Positions 24,480-33,300 are shown, counted from the stretch's first letter. The stretch: 64,000 bases of DNA from Pseudomonas fluorescens (GCF_019212185.1 NZ_CP078138.1:2834501-2898500); one strand, 5' to 3'. Numbers and translations: made by a program. Notes: a model not told the origin generated them from the letters alone.

Positions 24480-25453
24480 TCCTGAGCCGGTTCAGCCATG
24501 GCCACGATCACTTGCCGCGGCCCTTTGAAACTGGCGCGACCATGGGCCACCAGCATGTTGTCGAGCATCAGCACATCGCCTTGCTGCCAGGGGAAGCGCA
24601 CGGTGCACTGCTCCAGTACCCCACGGATTTCCGTCAGCGCGCTGTCTTCCAGCTCGCTGCCGTCGCCGTAATAGACATTGCGCGGCAAGTCGAGCGGATC
24701 GTCGACCACATCCAGCAGGCTTTCACGCACCGCAGGCGGCAGATTGGAGACGTGGAACAGATGGGCCTGGTTGAACCACACCCGGTCCTGTGTGACGGGG
24801 TGGCGAGCGGTGGCCTGGCAGACCTGGCGGGTGCGCAGTTCGCCATCGTCCTTCCATTGGAATTCAATCTGGTTGGCCCGGCAGTAAGCCTCGGCGACGG
24901 CGCGGTCTTCGGTGTTGAAGGCCTGCTCCCATGGCAGGTCGAGACCGTTGCCGTAGTTGCGTACGTACATCAGGCGCTTGTCTTCAAAGCGTTGGCGCAG
25001 GGCGGGGTCAAGCTGGCGGAAAATCTGCCGGCTGTCGGCAATCGGCGTTTCGCCGCCTTCGACGCTGGGCTGGACGCAGTGGAACCAGATCTTCATCGGC
25101 CACTGCAAGGTGTAGGACTGCTCGTTGTGCAGCGGGATGACCTGGTGCGCCGGGTATTCGGTGGAGGTGTACACCCCCTGTTCGATCGCCTTGCGCGGGG
25201 TGGAGCCGAATTCGTAGTTGAGCAGCGGGTGGCCGAAGCTGCGGACCAACGCCTGGAATGCCTGTTCGCCGAGGACATCGAAACCGCGCAGGAGCAGGGC
25301 GCCGCTCTCGTGCAGGCTGGCGTCCACCAATGCCTGCAACGCTTCTACTTGCCAGGCCCCCGGCTGGTCTGGCGTGACCAGCAACGGCAGGTTGCGGTCC
25401 GGCAAAAGTGCTTGCATCGACAGGCCATTGATTTGCCCGACACCTCGTCCCAT
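24476..25453 (-). CDS. Stand-alone TauD/SyrP-like aspartyl beta-hydroxylase
   Basis: 325 residues, first gene of the NRPS operon, with AGAGGAG at 25461-25467 ahead of the ATG. The Fe(II) triad is H109 and E111 (PLHNEQSYT) and distal H304 in NMLVAHGRASF, with a following Arg (GPRQVIV) for 2-oxoglutarate. It overlaps the big NRPS by 4 nt. Siderophore Asp hydroxylases are known as NRPS-fused or stand-alone forms that set opposite stereochemistry at the beta carbon. This one fits the stand-alone class (TbetaH-Asp). The probable substrate is Asp on the tandem-thiolation module of the next protein; that pairing is inference. Confidence 0.82.
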   Translation of the reverse strand: MGRGVGQINGLSMQALLPDRNLPLLVTPDQPGAWQVEALQALVDASLHESGALLLRGFDVLGEQAFQALVRSFGHPLLNYEFGSTPRKAIEQGVYTSTEYPAHQVIPLHNEQSYTLQWPMKIWFHCVQPSVEGGETPIADSRQIFRQLDPALRQRFEDKRLMYVRNYGNGLDLPWEQAFNTEDRAVAEAYCRANQIEFQWKDDGELRTRQVCQATARHPVTQDRVWFNQAHLFHVSNLPPAVRESLLDVVDDPLDLPRNVYYGDGSELEDSALTEIRGVLEQCTVRFPWQQGDVLMLDNMLVAHGRASFKGPRQVIVAMAEPAQE

Positions 25454-25549
25454 GAGCTTGCTCCTCTGTTCTTATCGTGGTCATGGCGTAAGGCCATTAC
25501 GGGGCCGTCAACGGCCCGGGCAGAAATATATACGAAAGATATGGTAAGT

Positions 25550-25568
25550 GTTAATGATATTAATTAGC
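25550..25568. promoter_or_regulatory. Fur box between the divergent NRPS and MbtH units
   Basis: GTTAATGATATTAATTAGC matches the 19-bp Fur consensus at 15 positions. It sits in the 201-nt divergent gap, 97 nt before the hydroxylase ATG and 86 nt before the MbtH ATG. It is well placed to repress both directions when iron is plentiful. I found no convincing PvdS-type iron-starvation sigma box. Confidence 0.75.
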
Positions 25569-25654
25569 ATTCGCAGCGCACTATTGCACCTCGGCTGCAG
25601 CCTCGTTTCGGGCCGCCGGGATCCATTGAAAAACGCTCGTTCAAGGACTCTGAA

Positions 25655-25870
25655 ATGAATTGGGATAAGGCTGACAGCGGGTTCGTGGTGGTGGTCAATC
25701 ACGAGGAGCAGTACTCCATCTGGCCGGACTACAAAGTCCTGCCCGAAGGCTGGCGTGCGGTCGGCCAGCAGGGCGACAAGGCCCAGTGCCTGGCCTGGAT
25801 CGAACAGAACTGGACGGACATGCGCCCGCTGAGCCTTCGCCTGGCCCTGCAATCGGCCGACCCGCGCTGA
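25655..25870 (+). CDS. MbtH-like NRPS accessory protein
   Basis: A 71-residue protein with the MbtH signature: [10 protein letters not shown] near the N-terminus, LPEGWRAVG in the middle, and [11 protein letters not shown] toward the end. MbtH-like proteins bind adenylation domains and are needed for their folding or activity. AAGGA at 25643-25647 is 7 nt before the ATG. It is the first gene of the plus-strand unit under the shared Fur-box region and is followed 25 nt later by the aminotransferase gene. It presumably serves the five adenylation domains opposite. Confidence 0.93.
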   Translation: MNWDKADSGFVVVVNHEEQYSIWPDYKVLPEGWRAVGQQGDKAQCLAWIEQNWTDMRPLSLRLALQSADPR

Positions 25871-25895
25871 TCGCGCGCCACTGAGGGAATGCTCC

Positions 25896-27290
25896 ATGGA
25901 AGACGTTGAGTTTTCGCCGTTCAGCCTTGCCCATTTTCGTCGTCAGACCCCGCGCCATTTCGACGCTGACCCACTGCTCGAACGCCAGGCAGCCCGCGAG
26001 TCGAATGCGCGCTCTTACCCACGGCGCATTCCGCTGGCGCTCAAGCAGGGGCACGGGATCTATGTGCAGGACACCCGTGGGCAACTGTTCATGGACTGCC
26101 TGGCCGGTGCCGGCACCCTGGCGCTGGGGCACAACCATCCGTGCACGGTGGCGGCGATGCGCGCCACCCTGGACAGCGGCGTGCCGCTGCACACCCTGGA
26201 CCTGACCACCCCGGTCAAGGATCTGTTTGTCGAAACCCTGTTCAAGGCCTTGCCGCCCTCTTTCGCCCAGGCGCGGATCCAGTTCTGCGGGCCGACCGGA
26301 GCGGACGCCATCGAGGCGGCGATCAAGCTGGCGAAGATCGCTACCGGGCGCAAGGGCGTGTTCTGTTTCTCCGGCGGCTACCACGGCATGACCCACGGCG
26401 CCCTGAGCCTGATGGGCAATCTGGGGCCGAAACAACTGCCGGGCTCGCTGATGCCCGATGTGCAGGTATTGCCGTACCCCTATGACTATCGCTGCCCGTT
26501 TTCGATTGGCGGCGAGGCGGGTATCGACGCGGGGCTGAGCTACATCGAGCAACTGCTGAGCGATCCGGAGTCCGGCGTGCCGCTGCCGGCGGCGGTGGTG
26601 GTGGAGGTGGTGCAGGGCGAGGGCGGGGTGATCCCGGCGCCAACCCGCTGGCTGCAGGGGCTACGCAAACTGACCCAGGCCCACGGCGTGGTGCTGATCG
26701 TCGACGAAGTGCAGAGCGGTATCGGCCGCACCGGGCGGATGTTCGCCTTCGAGCACGCCGACATCACGCCGGACGTGGTGGTGATTTCCAAGGCCGTCGG
26801 CGGCGGCCTGCCGCTGGCGGTGGTGGTCTATCAGCCAGAACTGGATCTGTGGAAGCCCGGTTCACACGCCGGAACCTTCCGCGGCAACCAACTGGCAATG
26901 GCCGCCGGCACAGCAGCCCTGAACTTCATCGAGGAGCAGGGGCTGGTGGCCAACGCCGAGCGCATGGGCGACTACCTGATGACCCGTCTGCGCCAGTTGC
27001 AGCGGGATTTCCCGTGCATCGGCGATGTGCGTGGGCGCGGCCTGATGGTCGGGATCGAGATCGTTTCCACGGCTGCCGGCCAGGGCCGGGTGCCGGCAGG
27101 CGACGGCGTGCTGGCCAAGGCGATTCAGCACAATTGCCTACGCGAAGGCGTGATTCTCGAACTGGGCGGGCGACATGGCGCCGTGGTTCGGTTTTTGCCG
27201 CCGTTGACCATTGGTGTCGCGCAGGTGGATACGCTGGTGGAGAAGCTGCAGTTGGCTTTGATGGCCAGTCTTGCTGCGACGACGGAGTGA
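25896..27290 (+). CDS. Diaminobutyrate--2-oxoglutarate aminotransferase
   Basis: 464 residues, a class-III PLP aminotransferase. Visible motifs are the cofactor-binding GPTGADAIEAAIKLA, the GGYHGMTHG segment, the IVDEVQSGIGRTG Asp that contacts the PLP pyridine, and the Schiff-base lysine in VVISKAVGGG. The sequence is of the 2,4-diaminobutyrate type, which converts L-aspartate semialdehyde plus glutamate to L-2,4-diaminobutyrate. This supplies the residue read from the second adenylation domain of the large NRPS, so gene content and pocket code agree. Co-transcribed with the MbtH gene. Little else of note is seen in the 243 nt that follow. Confidence 0.9.
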   Translation: MEDVEFSPFSLAHFRRQTPRHFDADPLLERQAARESNARSYPRRIPLALKQGHGIYVQDTRGQLFMDCLAGAGTLALGHNHPCTVAAMRATLDSGVPLHTLDLTTPVKDLFVETLFKALPPSFAQARIQFCGPTGADAIEAAIKLAKIATGRKGVFCFSGGYHGMTHGALSLMGNLGPKQLPGSLMPDVQVLPYPYDYRCPFSIGGEAGIDAGLSYIEQLLSDPESGVPLPAAVVVEVVQGEGGVIPAPTRWLQGLRKLTQAHGVVLIVDEVQSGIGRTGRMFAFEHADITPDVVVISKAVGGGLPLAVVVYQPELDLWKPGSHAGTFRGNQLAMAAGTAALNFIEEQGLVANAERMGDYLMTRLRQLQRDFPCIGDVRGRGLMVGIEIVSTAAGQGRVPAGDGVLAKAIQHNCLREGVILELGGRHGAVVRFLPPLTIGVAQVDTLVEKLQLALMASLAATTE

Positions 27291-27533
27291 GGGGGGCAGT
27301 CCTTTGTGAGGGTGGGCAGGGCAGCCAGTAGGTTGTCCTGTTCCACAATAAGGTTTTCTTAGCTTTTTCTGGGACTGCAATCCACTCAAAACAAGCTTTA
27401 TCCAAACAACACAATGGGCATTCTTAATATAATCGCGCCGCCCCCCTGACCTTTTTTCGAATCACTGGTCGCGATACTTCTCCAGACATCATCGCCACTG
27501 AAGAACTCAAGATGCAGTCGCTGTTTCGAATGC

Positions 27534-28250
27534 TTAATTGCAATCTTCAGCGGCCAGCCTCCTCAAATCCTCCCCTTGCATTCTTTGCACTTGAATAGGG
27601 CCTTTGAAATCAATCAAGTCAAGATACATTGGTTTTTTGCCTGGCCCGTTGAGAAAAACCATAAAGCCGACTTTATTTTGAAAGTCATAACACCCTGAGG
27701 GTCCTCTTATTATTTTTTTCGGCATAGCGTTTTCCAAATCACTCAAAGACGAATATCTATCGTAGATTTTTACACCTCCTATTTCCCCCAGCAAGTAGTC
27801 ACGTGAATAGCCGTCGCTTGATATATCTTGGGTATCGAACGAAAAAATTGTCTCTTGCCATTTATTGGAAAAATCTTGCGCAACATCTTCGTATTCTGCG
27901 CCAGGCTCTATACGCAATCCACATACGCCTGCAGAAACTCGTGCGCCGTTCGACGAATTGCGTGCATCGGCGTAGGCACAGTCTATGTACAACCTGGCAC
28001 CATCAACAGTTAACGTATAGTAAAAATCATCCCGACCACTGACTTGCAATGCCGGCAAATCATTTATTGTTATTAGAGTCCGATAGACCCCCTCTTTACT
28101 CCCCGTTAAGCCATGATAGGTTTTTTTGTGCTCGCCACTAACAACGGTGATGTCGCCCGATACTTTGTCTTCATTCAGTTCAACTGCCATTGGCCCAGTG
28201 CATAAAAATGGGCTACACAAAGATAAAAAGATAATTAGCTTTTTAAACAT
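27534..28250 (-). CDS. Exported protein of unknown function, possible orphan immunity
   Basis: 238 residues with an N-terminal signal peptide (FKKLIIFLSLCSPFLC) and Cys residues in the mature part that could form disulfides. I recognise no domain. Base composition is clearly AT-richer than the flanking siderophore genes. It lies 1 nt after the remnant of a GH19-like hydrolase on the same strand, the usual position for a periplasmic immunity protein. If so, the partner effector has decayed while the immunity gene stays open. This is context inference; a simple hypothetical periplasmic protein is the alternative. Confidence 0.5.
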   Translation of the reverse strand: MFKKLIIFLSLCSPFLCTGPMAVELNEDKVSGDITVVSGEHKKTYHGLTGSKEGVYRTLITINDLPALQVSGRDDFYYTLTVDGARLYIDCAYADARNSSNGARVSAGVCGLRIEPGAEYEDVAQDFSNKWQETIFSFDTQDISSDGYSRDYLLGEIGGVKIYDRYSSLSDLENAMPKKIIRGPSGCYDFQNKVGFMVFLNGPGKKPMYLDLIDFKGPIQVQRMQGEDLRRLAAEDCN

Positions 28251-28251
28251 A

Positions 28252-28740
28252 TCAAAAGCCCTCTGACAGCGTGGACGTTTCTTTCAGGATGCGTTCGAAT
28301 CGCTCTGCATATGAGGCAATCAATTCTGCCTTGTCAGAGCCATTTATTATTTTTCTCGCCGACTTGTAGTCAACGCCATTAGGGTTGAAGTAATGATTGA
28401 GTTTCTTGCCTGTAAATAGACCATTGGTCATACCCACAATCATTATGGGTACAGGGTATTCAAATTTTGATACTTAGTCGGGGCTGGAAACAAAATCAAA
28501 AAATAATAGCTCGGAAAATTTCGATAGTTGTTCTTCCACGTCAAATGCACACAGTCTCGTCCTCGATACTTATATCCATCGCCTGCTTGAGTGTTCCCTT
28601 GGCGCCGGGCTCGTTCTCTATGCTCATAACTACTCGCAAGAACAGAGTCGTAAGTGACTGCCCCAATGACTTACGTCGACCGAGCTTGCCATTCAACCTC
28701 ATACGCACTGCATCACAAAAACTCCTCAAACGCCAAACCC
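28252..28740 (-). pseudogene. Decayed GH19-like peptidoglycan hydrolase
   Basis: Two out-of-frame pieces read as parts of a GH19-type (chitinase/lysozyme-like) hydrolase. The upstream piece contains GDGYKYRGRDCVHLTWKNNY around 28525-28580, very like the conserved GDG(Y/W)RYRGRG..QLT..NY core. The downstream piece (28252-28443 and some codons upstream) carries NGLFTGKKL...ARKIINGSDKAELIASY, a typical C-terminal segment. They are in different frames, and in-frame stops occur upstream, so at least one frameshift and further nonsense changes are needed. The N-terminal part is missing, with homology stopping at about 28740 beside the next gene. Non-functional by inspection. Confidence 0.65.
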
Positions 28741-29259
28741 TCAGCATCCCAAAGCATCTCCAGCATCGCATTTCAAGTAAGGTATTAGGTTCTGAAGAGA
28801 GTTTATGTGTACATTTATACACGCAACACTTATATCAACAGCCTCAGCCGAATTAGAAACTGTAACCCCTGAAGTATTAGTCATCCCAAAGGACTCCTCC
28901 CCATTATAGTTAGCATAAAGACTGTAAGTGTACGCCCCTCTAGAAAAACTGACTCGTTTATAATCCGTCATGGAACGGAAGTAATGATTGTATCGAAAAT
29001 CCTTGAAAGAAAAGCTAGACTGAGGGTAAGCCAATTCGATAACCCCACGCCTCCAGAACCGATATTGGACACCAGCAAGTTCACCTCTCAGATAACTTGG
29101 GCATAGCGCTATAGCGCCACCTCGGGCCACGTCACAATGAAACAGAGGACGTTCGCCTTCACAAATATTTTCTTGTTTTGCCAGAATCTGGTTCGTCCAG
29201 AATAGAGAAATAACGCAGACTGATATCCTCACAGAAAAACTACTTTTGTTTGAGCGCAT
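28741..29259 (-). CDS. Exported small protein, probable immunity partner of the 878-aa hydrolase
   Basis: 172 residues with a signal peptide (about residues 1-27, ending ILAKQ) and several Cys (CEG, FHCDV, ALCPS, VACIN, LKCDAG, LGC) that would be oxidised in the periplasm. No family is recognised. The ATG lies inside the end of the preceding muramidase-type gene (20-nt overlap), so translation is coupled. A small, AT-rich, secreted protein right after a peptidoglycan-degrading effector is the usual setting of a periplasmic immunity protein. The role is inferred from position only. Confidence 0.6.
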   Translation of the reverse strand: MRSNKSSFSVRISVCVISLFWTNQILAKQENICEGERPLFHCDVARGGAIALCPSYLRGELAGVQYRFWRRGVIELAYPQSSFSFKDFRYNHYFRSMTDYKRVSFSRGAYTYSLYANYNGEESFGMTNTSGVTVSNSAEAVDISVACINVHINSLQNLIPYLKCDAGDALGC

Positions 29260-31876
29260 TGTAATTATCCCTCATTTTTATATCATAACCTTGCTGTTCC
29301 AGGCCGTTATATCTCAAGGCAAACTTTAACCAGTCTTTTTTAACAATTGCAGAGGACAAGGAAGGATCACTTTTTATGAAGCTAACGAAACCTTTGAGAT
29401 GGTTTTTCTCGGAGCGACTATGGTCACGCACAAAATCTTCAACTGTTCGATACCCAGCACGCTCATGATTGCTCCCCATAATCTGAAAACGCCCCCAAGA
29501 GGTAGATTTCAGAGCAGCGTCCGGGCTCAGTTTATATGCCCTAACAAGTTTCTCGTATTGTGCGGAATATGATCCGTAACCACCTGAGCTTCTGTCTGAC
29601 AAATCAGATTGGGATGCATCAAAACGCCCTCCCGTTAGACGATGAAAATAGTGACGCTCGTATAAAATAGCTACAACCTGATCATCTCCCGATTTCGAAA
29701 AATAACTTCCTGATGATCCAGTCTCTGTAATAGCAACCGCTTTTATCGCTTCAACCTCACAACCCAGTTCGGCTGCCGCCGCGATATAATCACTTTCCTC
29801 AATCATTGAACCATCATATAAATCCAAAAATTCAAGTGATACTTTCACACGATCTACAAGAATTTCTGGATACTGCTTTGTATTCTTGAAGAGTCCCACC
29901 AACCCCACCGGATGAAAATGATAAGGCCTCCCCCAACTCGGCAACCCCACCTTCTCCGCCACTTCACTCCACCACCCAAGCTGCTCGATCCGCTGTTTCT
30001 CCGCCACCCAGTTCAACTCCGGCGTCGACCCGCAGTGCCCCAGCAGTTCATCCAGCCCATCCCACTTCTCCTTGGTGTAAAACCACTCGCTTTCCTTGCG
30101 CAGGACCATCTGTGAAATGGCTTGTGCATGGGCCGGTAGTTGCAGGGCGGTTTGCAGTTCGTCGGCGGTGATGTGGCCGTCGCGGTTGCGGTCGATGATG
30201 TCGTACAGGCGTTGTTTCATCGGGCTGGCGATGTCTTTGTCGGCCAGGGGTTTGAAGCGTTGGCATTGTGCGTCGGTAAAGTCGCCGATGATGGTGAGAA
30301 ACGAGGCGGTGTTGTGGCGCGGGGGGCTGTAGTCGAAGAGCACGTCGTAGCCTTCCCAGGCCCAGGGGCTGACGGTCGGGGTGATGCCGATTTCTTCGCA
30401 GACCCAGCCGTTCAGCAGGTTTTGCTCGGCGTCGTGCAGCAGACCATCGAGGCGGTACCAGTGGCGGTCGTTGTGGCCATCGCGCCCGGGCACCTGGATT
30501 TTGTGCTCGGCGGAGAGTCCGTCCAACAGGCTTCTGGGGATCAGCAAGTCGGCGTCGCTGAGCGGGCTGGTTTCGCTCCAGGTTCTGAGCAGGGGCCCGG
30601 TGACATTGTGCCGATGCGGCACCACGGCGGTGCCTTTGGGCAGTTTCAGCCAGGTTTTTTCTTTGGCGGGCAAGCGCTGGGCCCAGGCACGGCTGGCTTC
30701 GAAGTACAGGTCGATGTCATCGCCACTGAAGACCTCAAGGTGCAGTCGCTGTTCCGGGCGCTCACTGTGGCCGTCCTGATAGTCGCCGATATGGCCGATC
30801 AGGGCGCCGGCCTTGATCGGTACCGGTTGCTCCAGCACGACGATTTGATCGACCGTTTGCGGCGCGAGCTCGCTTTCCAGGTCGGCGAAGTACAGGTACT
30901 GATTGATCCGCTCCAGCTTGCGGAAATCGCCTTCGCCACTGACGGTAAGCACCGTACCGGTGGGCAATTCCAGCAGGATGTCGCTGAGAATGTTCGGCTC
31001 GGCGCGCACATTGACCCGCTCTCTCGACGAGACGATGCGGTACTCGCCATCAGCCTCAGGGCGCAGCAGGCTGGCGGCAATATAGCCTCGCAGTGCGCCG
31101 TCGGCGTCGAGCAATGCGCTCGGGCCGAGACGATTTTCCAGCTTGCGGTAATACCCTCTGCCGCTGACCACCACTTCGGTGCCACGCGGCAACAGGTCGA
31201 TGACCTTGCCCTGATAGTCGGCGTTGCGCAGATTCAGGCCGACCTCTTCGGGGTGGCCGGGGCGACCATCGTTGGCCGTCTGCTTGACGCGAAAGGTCGG
31301 ACTTTGCGGCCAGAAGGGAGGACGCGCTTGTGTAGGATTGTCCTGATACACCGCCCAATCCTGCAGGTGCATATAGAAGCTGTAGAAGGTCAGGCTCGGC
31401 GGCACATCCGGGCTGCCGTGGATGTGCGGCGCCTGCAAGTGGTGGCGCACCAGCACGAAATTTCGCGAGAAAGGCAGGTCGAGGGTTATGCCTTCGACGA
31501 AATAGCGGGTAGTCGGCGAACGGGTGTCGACGCGATAGGCCACCACTTCACCGTCCGCCAGACAGTGCACGCTGGACTGATCCAGGGTGCCGGCGGTGCC
31601 GCCATCGAAATGCACGCCGCCATGGAACATGCCGCTGCGCCCGAGCGGGTAGTAACCGGCGGCGGCCTTGGCCATGTGGGTCAGTTGCTGCAGCGGGTCA
31701 CGGCTGTCCTTGAATGGGTGACTCCAGTTTTTCAGCGGGGTCAGCTTGGGCGTTTCGGGCAGTTTTGGGTTGAGGCCGTTATCGCGGATGGGCAGAACTC
31801 GCGGCGCTGGCCGACTCCTGGGCGCGTCTTTGCGCACATCGGGAAGGCCGAAAAAGAAAGAAAGCCAACTGGCCAT
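29240..31876 (-). CDS. Multidomain peptidoglycan hydrolase, probable T6SS effector
   Basis: 878 residues without a signal peptide. The N-terminal part has an M23/LytM-like fold signature (GMFHGGVHFDGG, FYMHLQ, RLHLEVF), though not all canonical Zn ligands are present. Two SH3-like segments follow (near 215-270 and 285-335). An EF-hand loop (DRNRDGHITADE) lies near residue 560. The C-terminal 180 residues match the DUF3380 N-acetylmuramidase family (ITETGSSGSYF, ILYERHYFHRLTGG, SWGRFQIMGSNH). Two putative cell-wall activities in one leaderless protein, with a small exported partner encoded downstream, resemble dual-function T6SS effectors such as TseP. No VgrG or PAAR gene adjoins it, so the delivery route is not shown. 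Confidence 0.75.
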   Translation of the reverse strand: MASWLSFFFGLPDVRKDAPRSRPAPRVLPIRDNGLNPKLPETPKLTPLKNWSHPFKDSRDPLQQLTHMAKAAAGYYPLGRSGMFHGGVHFDGGTAGTLDQSSVHCLADGEVVAYRVDTRSPTTRYFVEGITLDLPFSRNFVLVRHHLQAPHIHGSPDVPPSLTFYSFYMHLQDWAVYQDNPTQARPPFWPQSPTFRVKQTANDGRPGHPEEVGLNLRNADYQGKVIDLLPRGTEVVVSGRGYYRKLENRLGPSALLDADGALRGYIAASLLRPEADGEYRIVSSRERVNVRAEPNILSDILLELPTGTVLTVSGEGDFRKLERINQYLYFADLESELAPQTVDQIVVLEQPVPIKAGALIGHIGDYQDGHSERPEQRLHLEVFSGDDIDLYFEASRAWAQRLPAKEKTWLKLPKGTAVVPHRHNVTGPLLRTWSETSPLSDADLLIPRSLLDGLSAEHKIQVPGRDGHNDRHWYRLDGLLHDAEQNLLNGWVCEEIGITPTVSPWAWEGYDVLFDYSPPRHNTASFLTIIGDFTDAQCQRFKPLADKDIASPMKQRLYDIIDRNRDGHITADELQTALQLPAHAQAISQMVLRKESEWFYTKEKWDGLDELLGHCGSTPELNWVAEKQRIEQLGWWSEVAEKVGLPSWGRPYHFHPVGLVGLFKNTKQYPEILVDRVKVSLEFLDLYDGSMIEESDYIAAAAELGCEVEAIKAVAITETGSSGSYFSKSGDDQVVAILYERHYFHRLTGGRFDASQSDLSDRSSGGYGSYSAQYEKLVRAYKLSPDAALKSTSWGRFQIMGSNHERAGYRTVEDFVRDHSRSEKNHLKGFVSFIKSDPSLSSAIVKKDWLKFALRYNGLEQQGYDIKMRDNYNALKQK

Positions 31877-32171
31877 GTTGAGTGTCGCTCCTTGTTTTGC
31901 GAAGAATCAGGCAGGTAAATCAGAAGGTTCAGGGCTTCTGATTTGTGCTTGTTCAAGGGAGCAAGGAGAACTTTTCCTATCCTCGTTCAAGCGCTGGACA
32001 GCTTTCACGAAGGCAACTACGGATGGAATCAGATGATTCCGAGCCGGACGTAGGAAGGGTCTGAGTATCGACGAACGCCTTCCTGCTGATTCTCACCCTG
32101 ATTGCACATCACCCTCCAACACCTACGCTTACCCCTTGCTGCGTTTCAGTCACCCACAGGGGGCATCACCC
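31877..32171. other. Divergent intergenic region
   Basis: 295 nt between the effector and the outer-membrane protein gene. AAGGAG precedes the effector start. I see no RNA gene, repeat or convincing promoter motif beyond this. Confidence 0.5.
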
Positions 32172-32993
32172 ATGCGCTCAAACAGGCAAAACCGCTTCAC
32201 CTCTTCAGCCTTCGCCGCTGCCTTGTGCCTCACCCCCAACGCCCAGGCCGAAGACTCGGCAGAACTGGCGAAAAAAGCCCTGAACCCGGTGGCGGCGATG
32301 TACAGCCTGCCGGTGCAGTACAACTGGGATCAGAAGATGGGGCCGAGTGGCGAGGGCATGCACAGCGTGGCCAATATCCAGCCGGTGCTGCCGTTTGCCC
32401 TGAATGATGAGTGGAACCTGATTTCGCGGACGATCCTGCCGATCATTGATCAACATGGCCTGGTGGACGGTGGCGGGGCGGACAAGTCCGGGGTGGGGGA
32501 TATCACCCAGAGTTTTTTCTTTTCGCCGAAGCAGCCCACGGCCAGTGGCTGGATCCTCGGTGCCGGTCCGGCGATTCTGATTCCCACCGGCAGTGATGAA
32601 TTGCTTGGCAGCGAGCAGTGGGGCATGGGGCCGACGGTGGTGGCGTTGCAACAGGCCAATGGCTGGACCCACGGCGTACTCGCCAACCATATCTGGGGCC
32701 TGGACGGCAGCCCGCCGGATGACAAGCAGAAGATCAATCAGACGTTCCTGCAACCGTTCCTGTCCTTTACCACCAGCACTCTGACCACCTACGGGGTGAA
32801 CACTGAATCCACCTACGACTGGCAGTCGCGGGAGTGGGCTGTGCCGGTCAATTTGACGGTGACCCAGTTGCTGAAAATCAGCGGACAGCCGCTGACGGTG
32901 CAGGCCGGGCCGCGGTATTGGCTCGACAGCCCGGAAGATGGGCCGCAGGGGTGGGGCTTTCGTTTTGCCGTGACCTTGTTGTTTCCAAGGTGA
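32172..32993 (+). CDS. Outer-membrane beta-barrel transporter-like protein
   Basis: 273 residues from the ATG at 32172; an upstream TTG would place a non-signal extension before the signal peptide. The leader ends NAQA-ED. The mature part alternates short beta-strands and ends with the aromatic-rich strand GWGFRFAVTLLFPR, with a penultimate-type hydrophobic/aromatic C-terminus typical of outer-membrane barrels. Such proteins are commonly annotated as 'transporter' or MetA-pathway-like outer-membrane proteins of unknown substrate. The gene is monocistronic and convergent with the secreted-protein pair. No specific function can be given. Confidence 0.6.
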   Translation: MRSNRQNRFTSSAFAAALCLTPNAQAEDSAELAKKALNPVAAMYSLPVQYNWDQKMGPSGEGMHSVANIQPVLPFALNDEWNLISRTILPIIDQHGLVDGGGADKSGVGDITQSFFFSPKQPTASGWILGAGPAILIPTGSDELLGSEQWGMGPTVVALQQANGWTHGVLANHIWGLDGSPPDDKQKINQTFLQPFLSFTTSTLTTYGVNTESTYDWQSREWAVPVNLTVTQLLKISGQPLTVQAGPRYWLDSPEDGPQGWGFRFAVTLLFPR

Positions 32994-33082
32994 GGAGAGG
33001 GCCGCCATCTGTGCGGGCCAGAAAGGCCAGCCCCGGCAGGGTTTCGCGGCAGATCACACGCTATGCAGGCACCCTGAATCCC

Positions 33083-33174
33083 CTGTGGGAGCGAGCCTGC
33101 TCGCGAAAGGGCCAGCACCCTCAAAATAGATGTTGAATGTGCCGCCGCCATCGCGAGCAGGCTCGCTCCCACAG
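33083..33174. repeat. Pair of inverted REP elements (BIME)
   Basis: Two perfectly inverted 24-nt copies (33083-33106 and 33151-33174) of a Pseudomonas REP unit with core GAGCGAGCCTGCTCGCGA, 44 nt apart. They lie in the convergent gap 32994-33331, where they may act in mRNA stabilisation or termination. Confidence 0.85.
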
Positions 33175-33253
33175 TTGAGTTCAGGCAACGGCAAATTCTG
33201 TGACTGAGCATTTTGCTGGTGTCTAGTGAAGGGCCGAGCGGCGAGGGGAGAGG

Positions 33254-33281
33254 CGGTCCATCGACTGCTATCGATGGACCG
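33254..33281. other. Perfect 11-bp stem hairpin
   Basis: CGGTCCATCGA pairs with TCGATGGACCG across a 6-nt loop in the convergent intergenic region. It is a possible bidirectional transcription barrier; no T-tract follows on the plus strand. Confidence 0.5.
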
Positions 33282-33300
33282 TATTGCGGGGATTGGAAAT

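Noticed and set aside
6612..24485. Very long open frames on the plus strand opposite the NRPS genes (up to about 1000 codons)
   Set aside because: They mirror the codon pattern of GC-rich genes, show low-complexity Gln/Arg/Ala-rich translations without domains, and lack ribosome sites. The minus-strand frames carry full NRPS motifs.
25454..25654. PvdS-type iron-starvation promoter near the NRPS start
   Set aside because: Only a TAATT-like element with the wrong spacing to CGT was found.
28541..28822. 93-codon minus-strand open frame as a gene
   Set aside because: Its frame cuts across the GH19-like remnant and the end of the 172-aa gene, and the translation shows no leader or recognisable fold. 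Better explained as part of the pseudogene.
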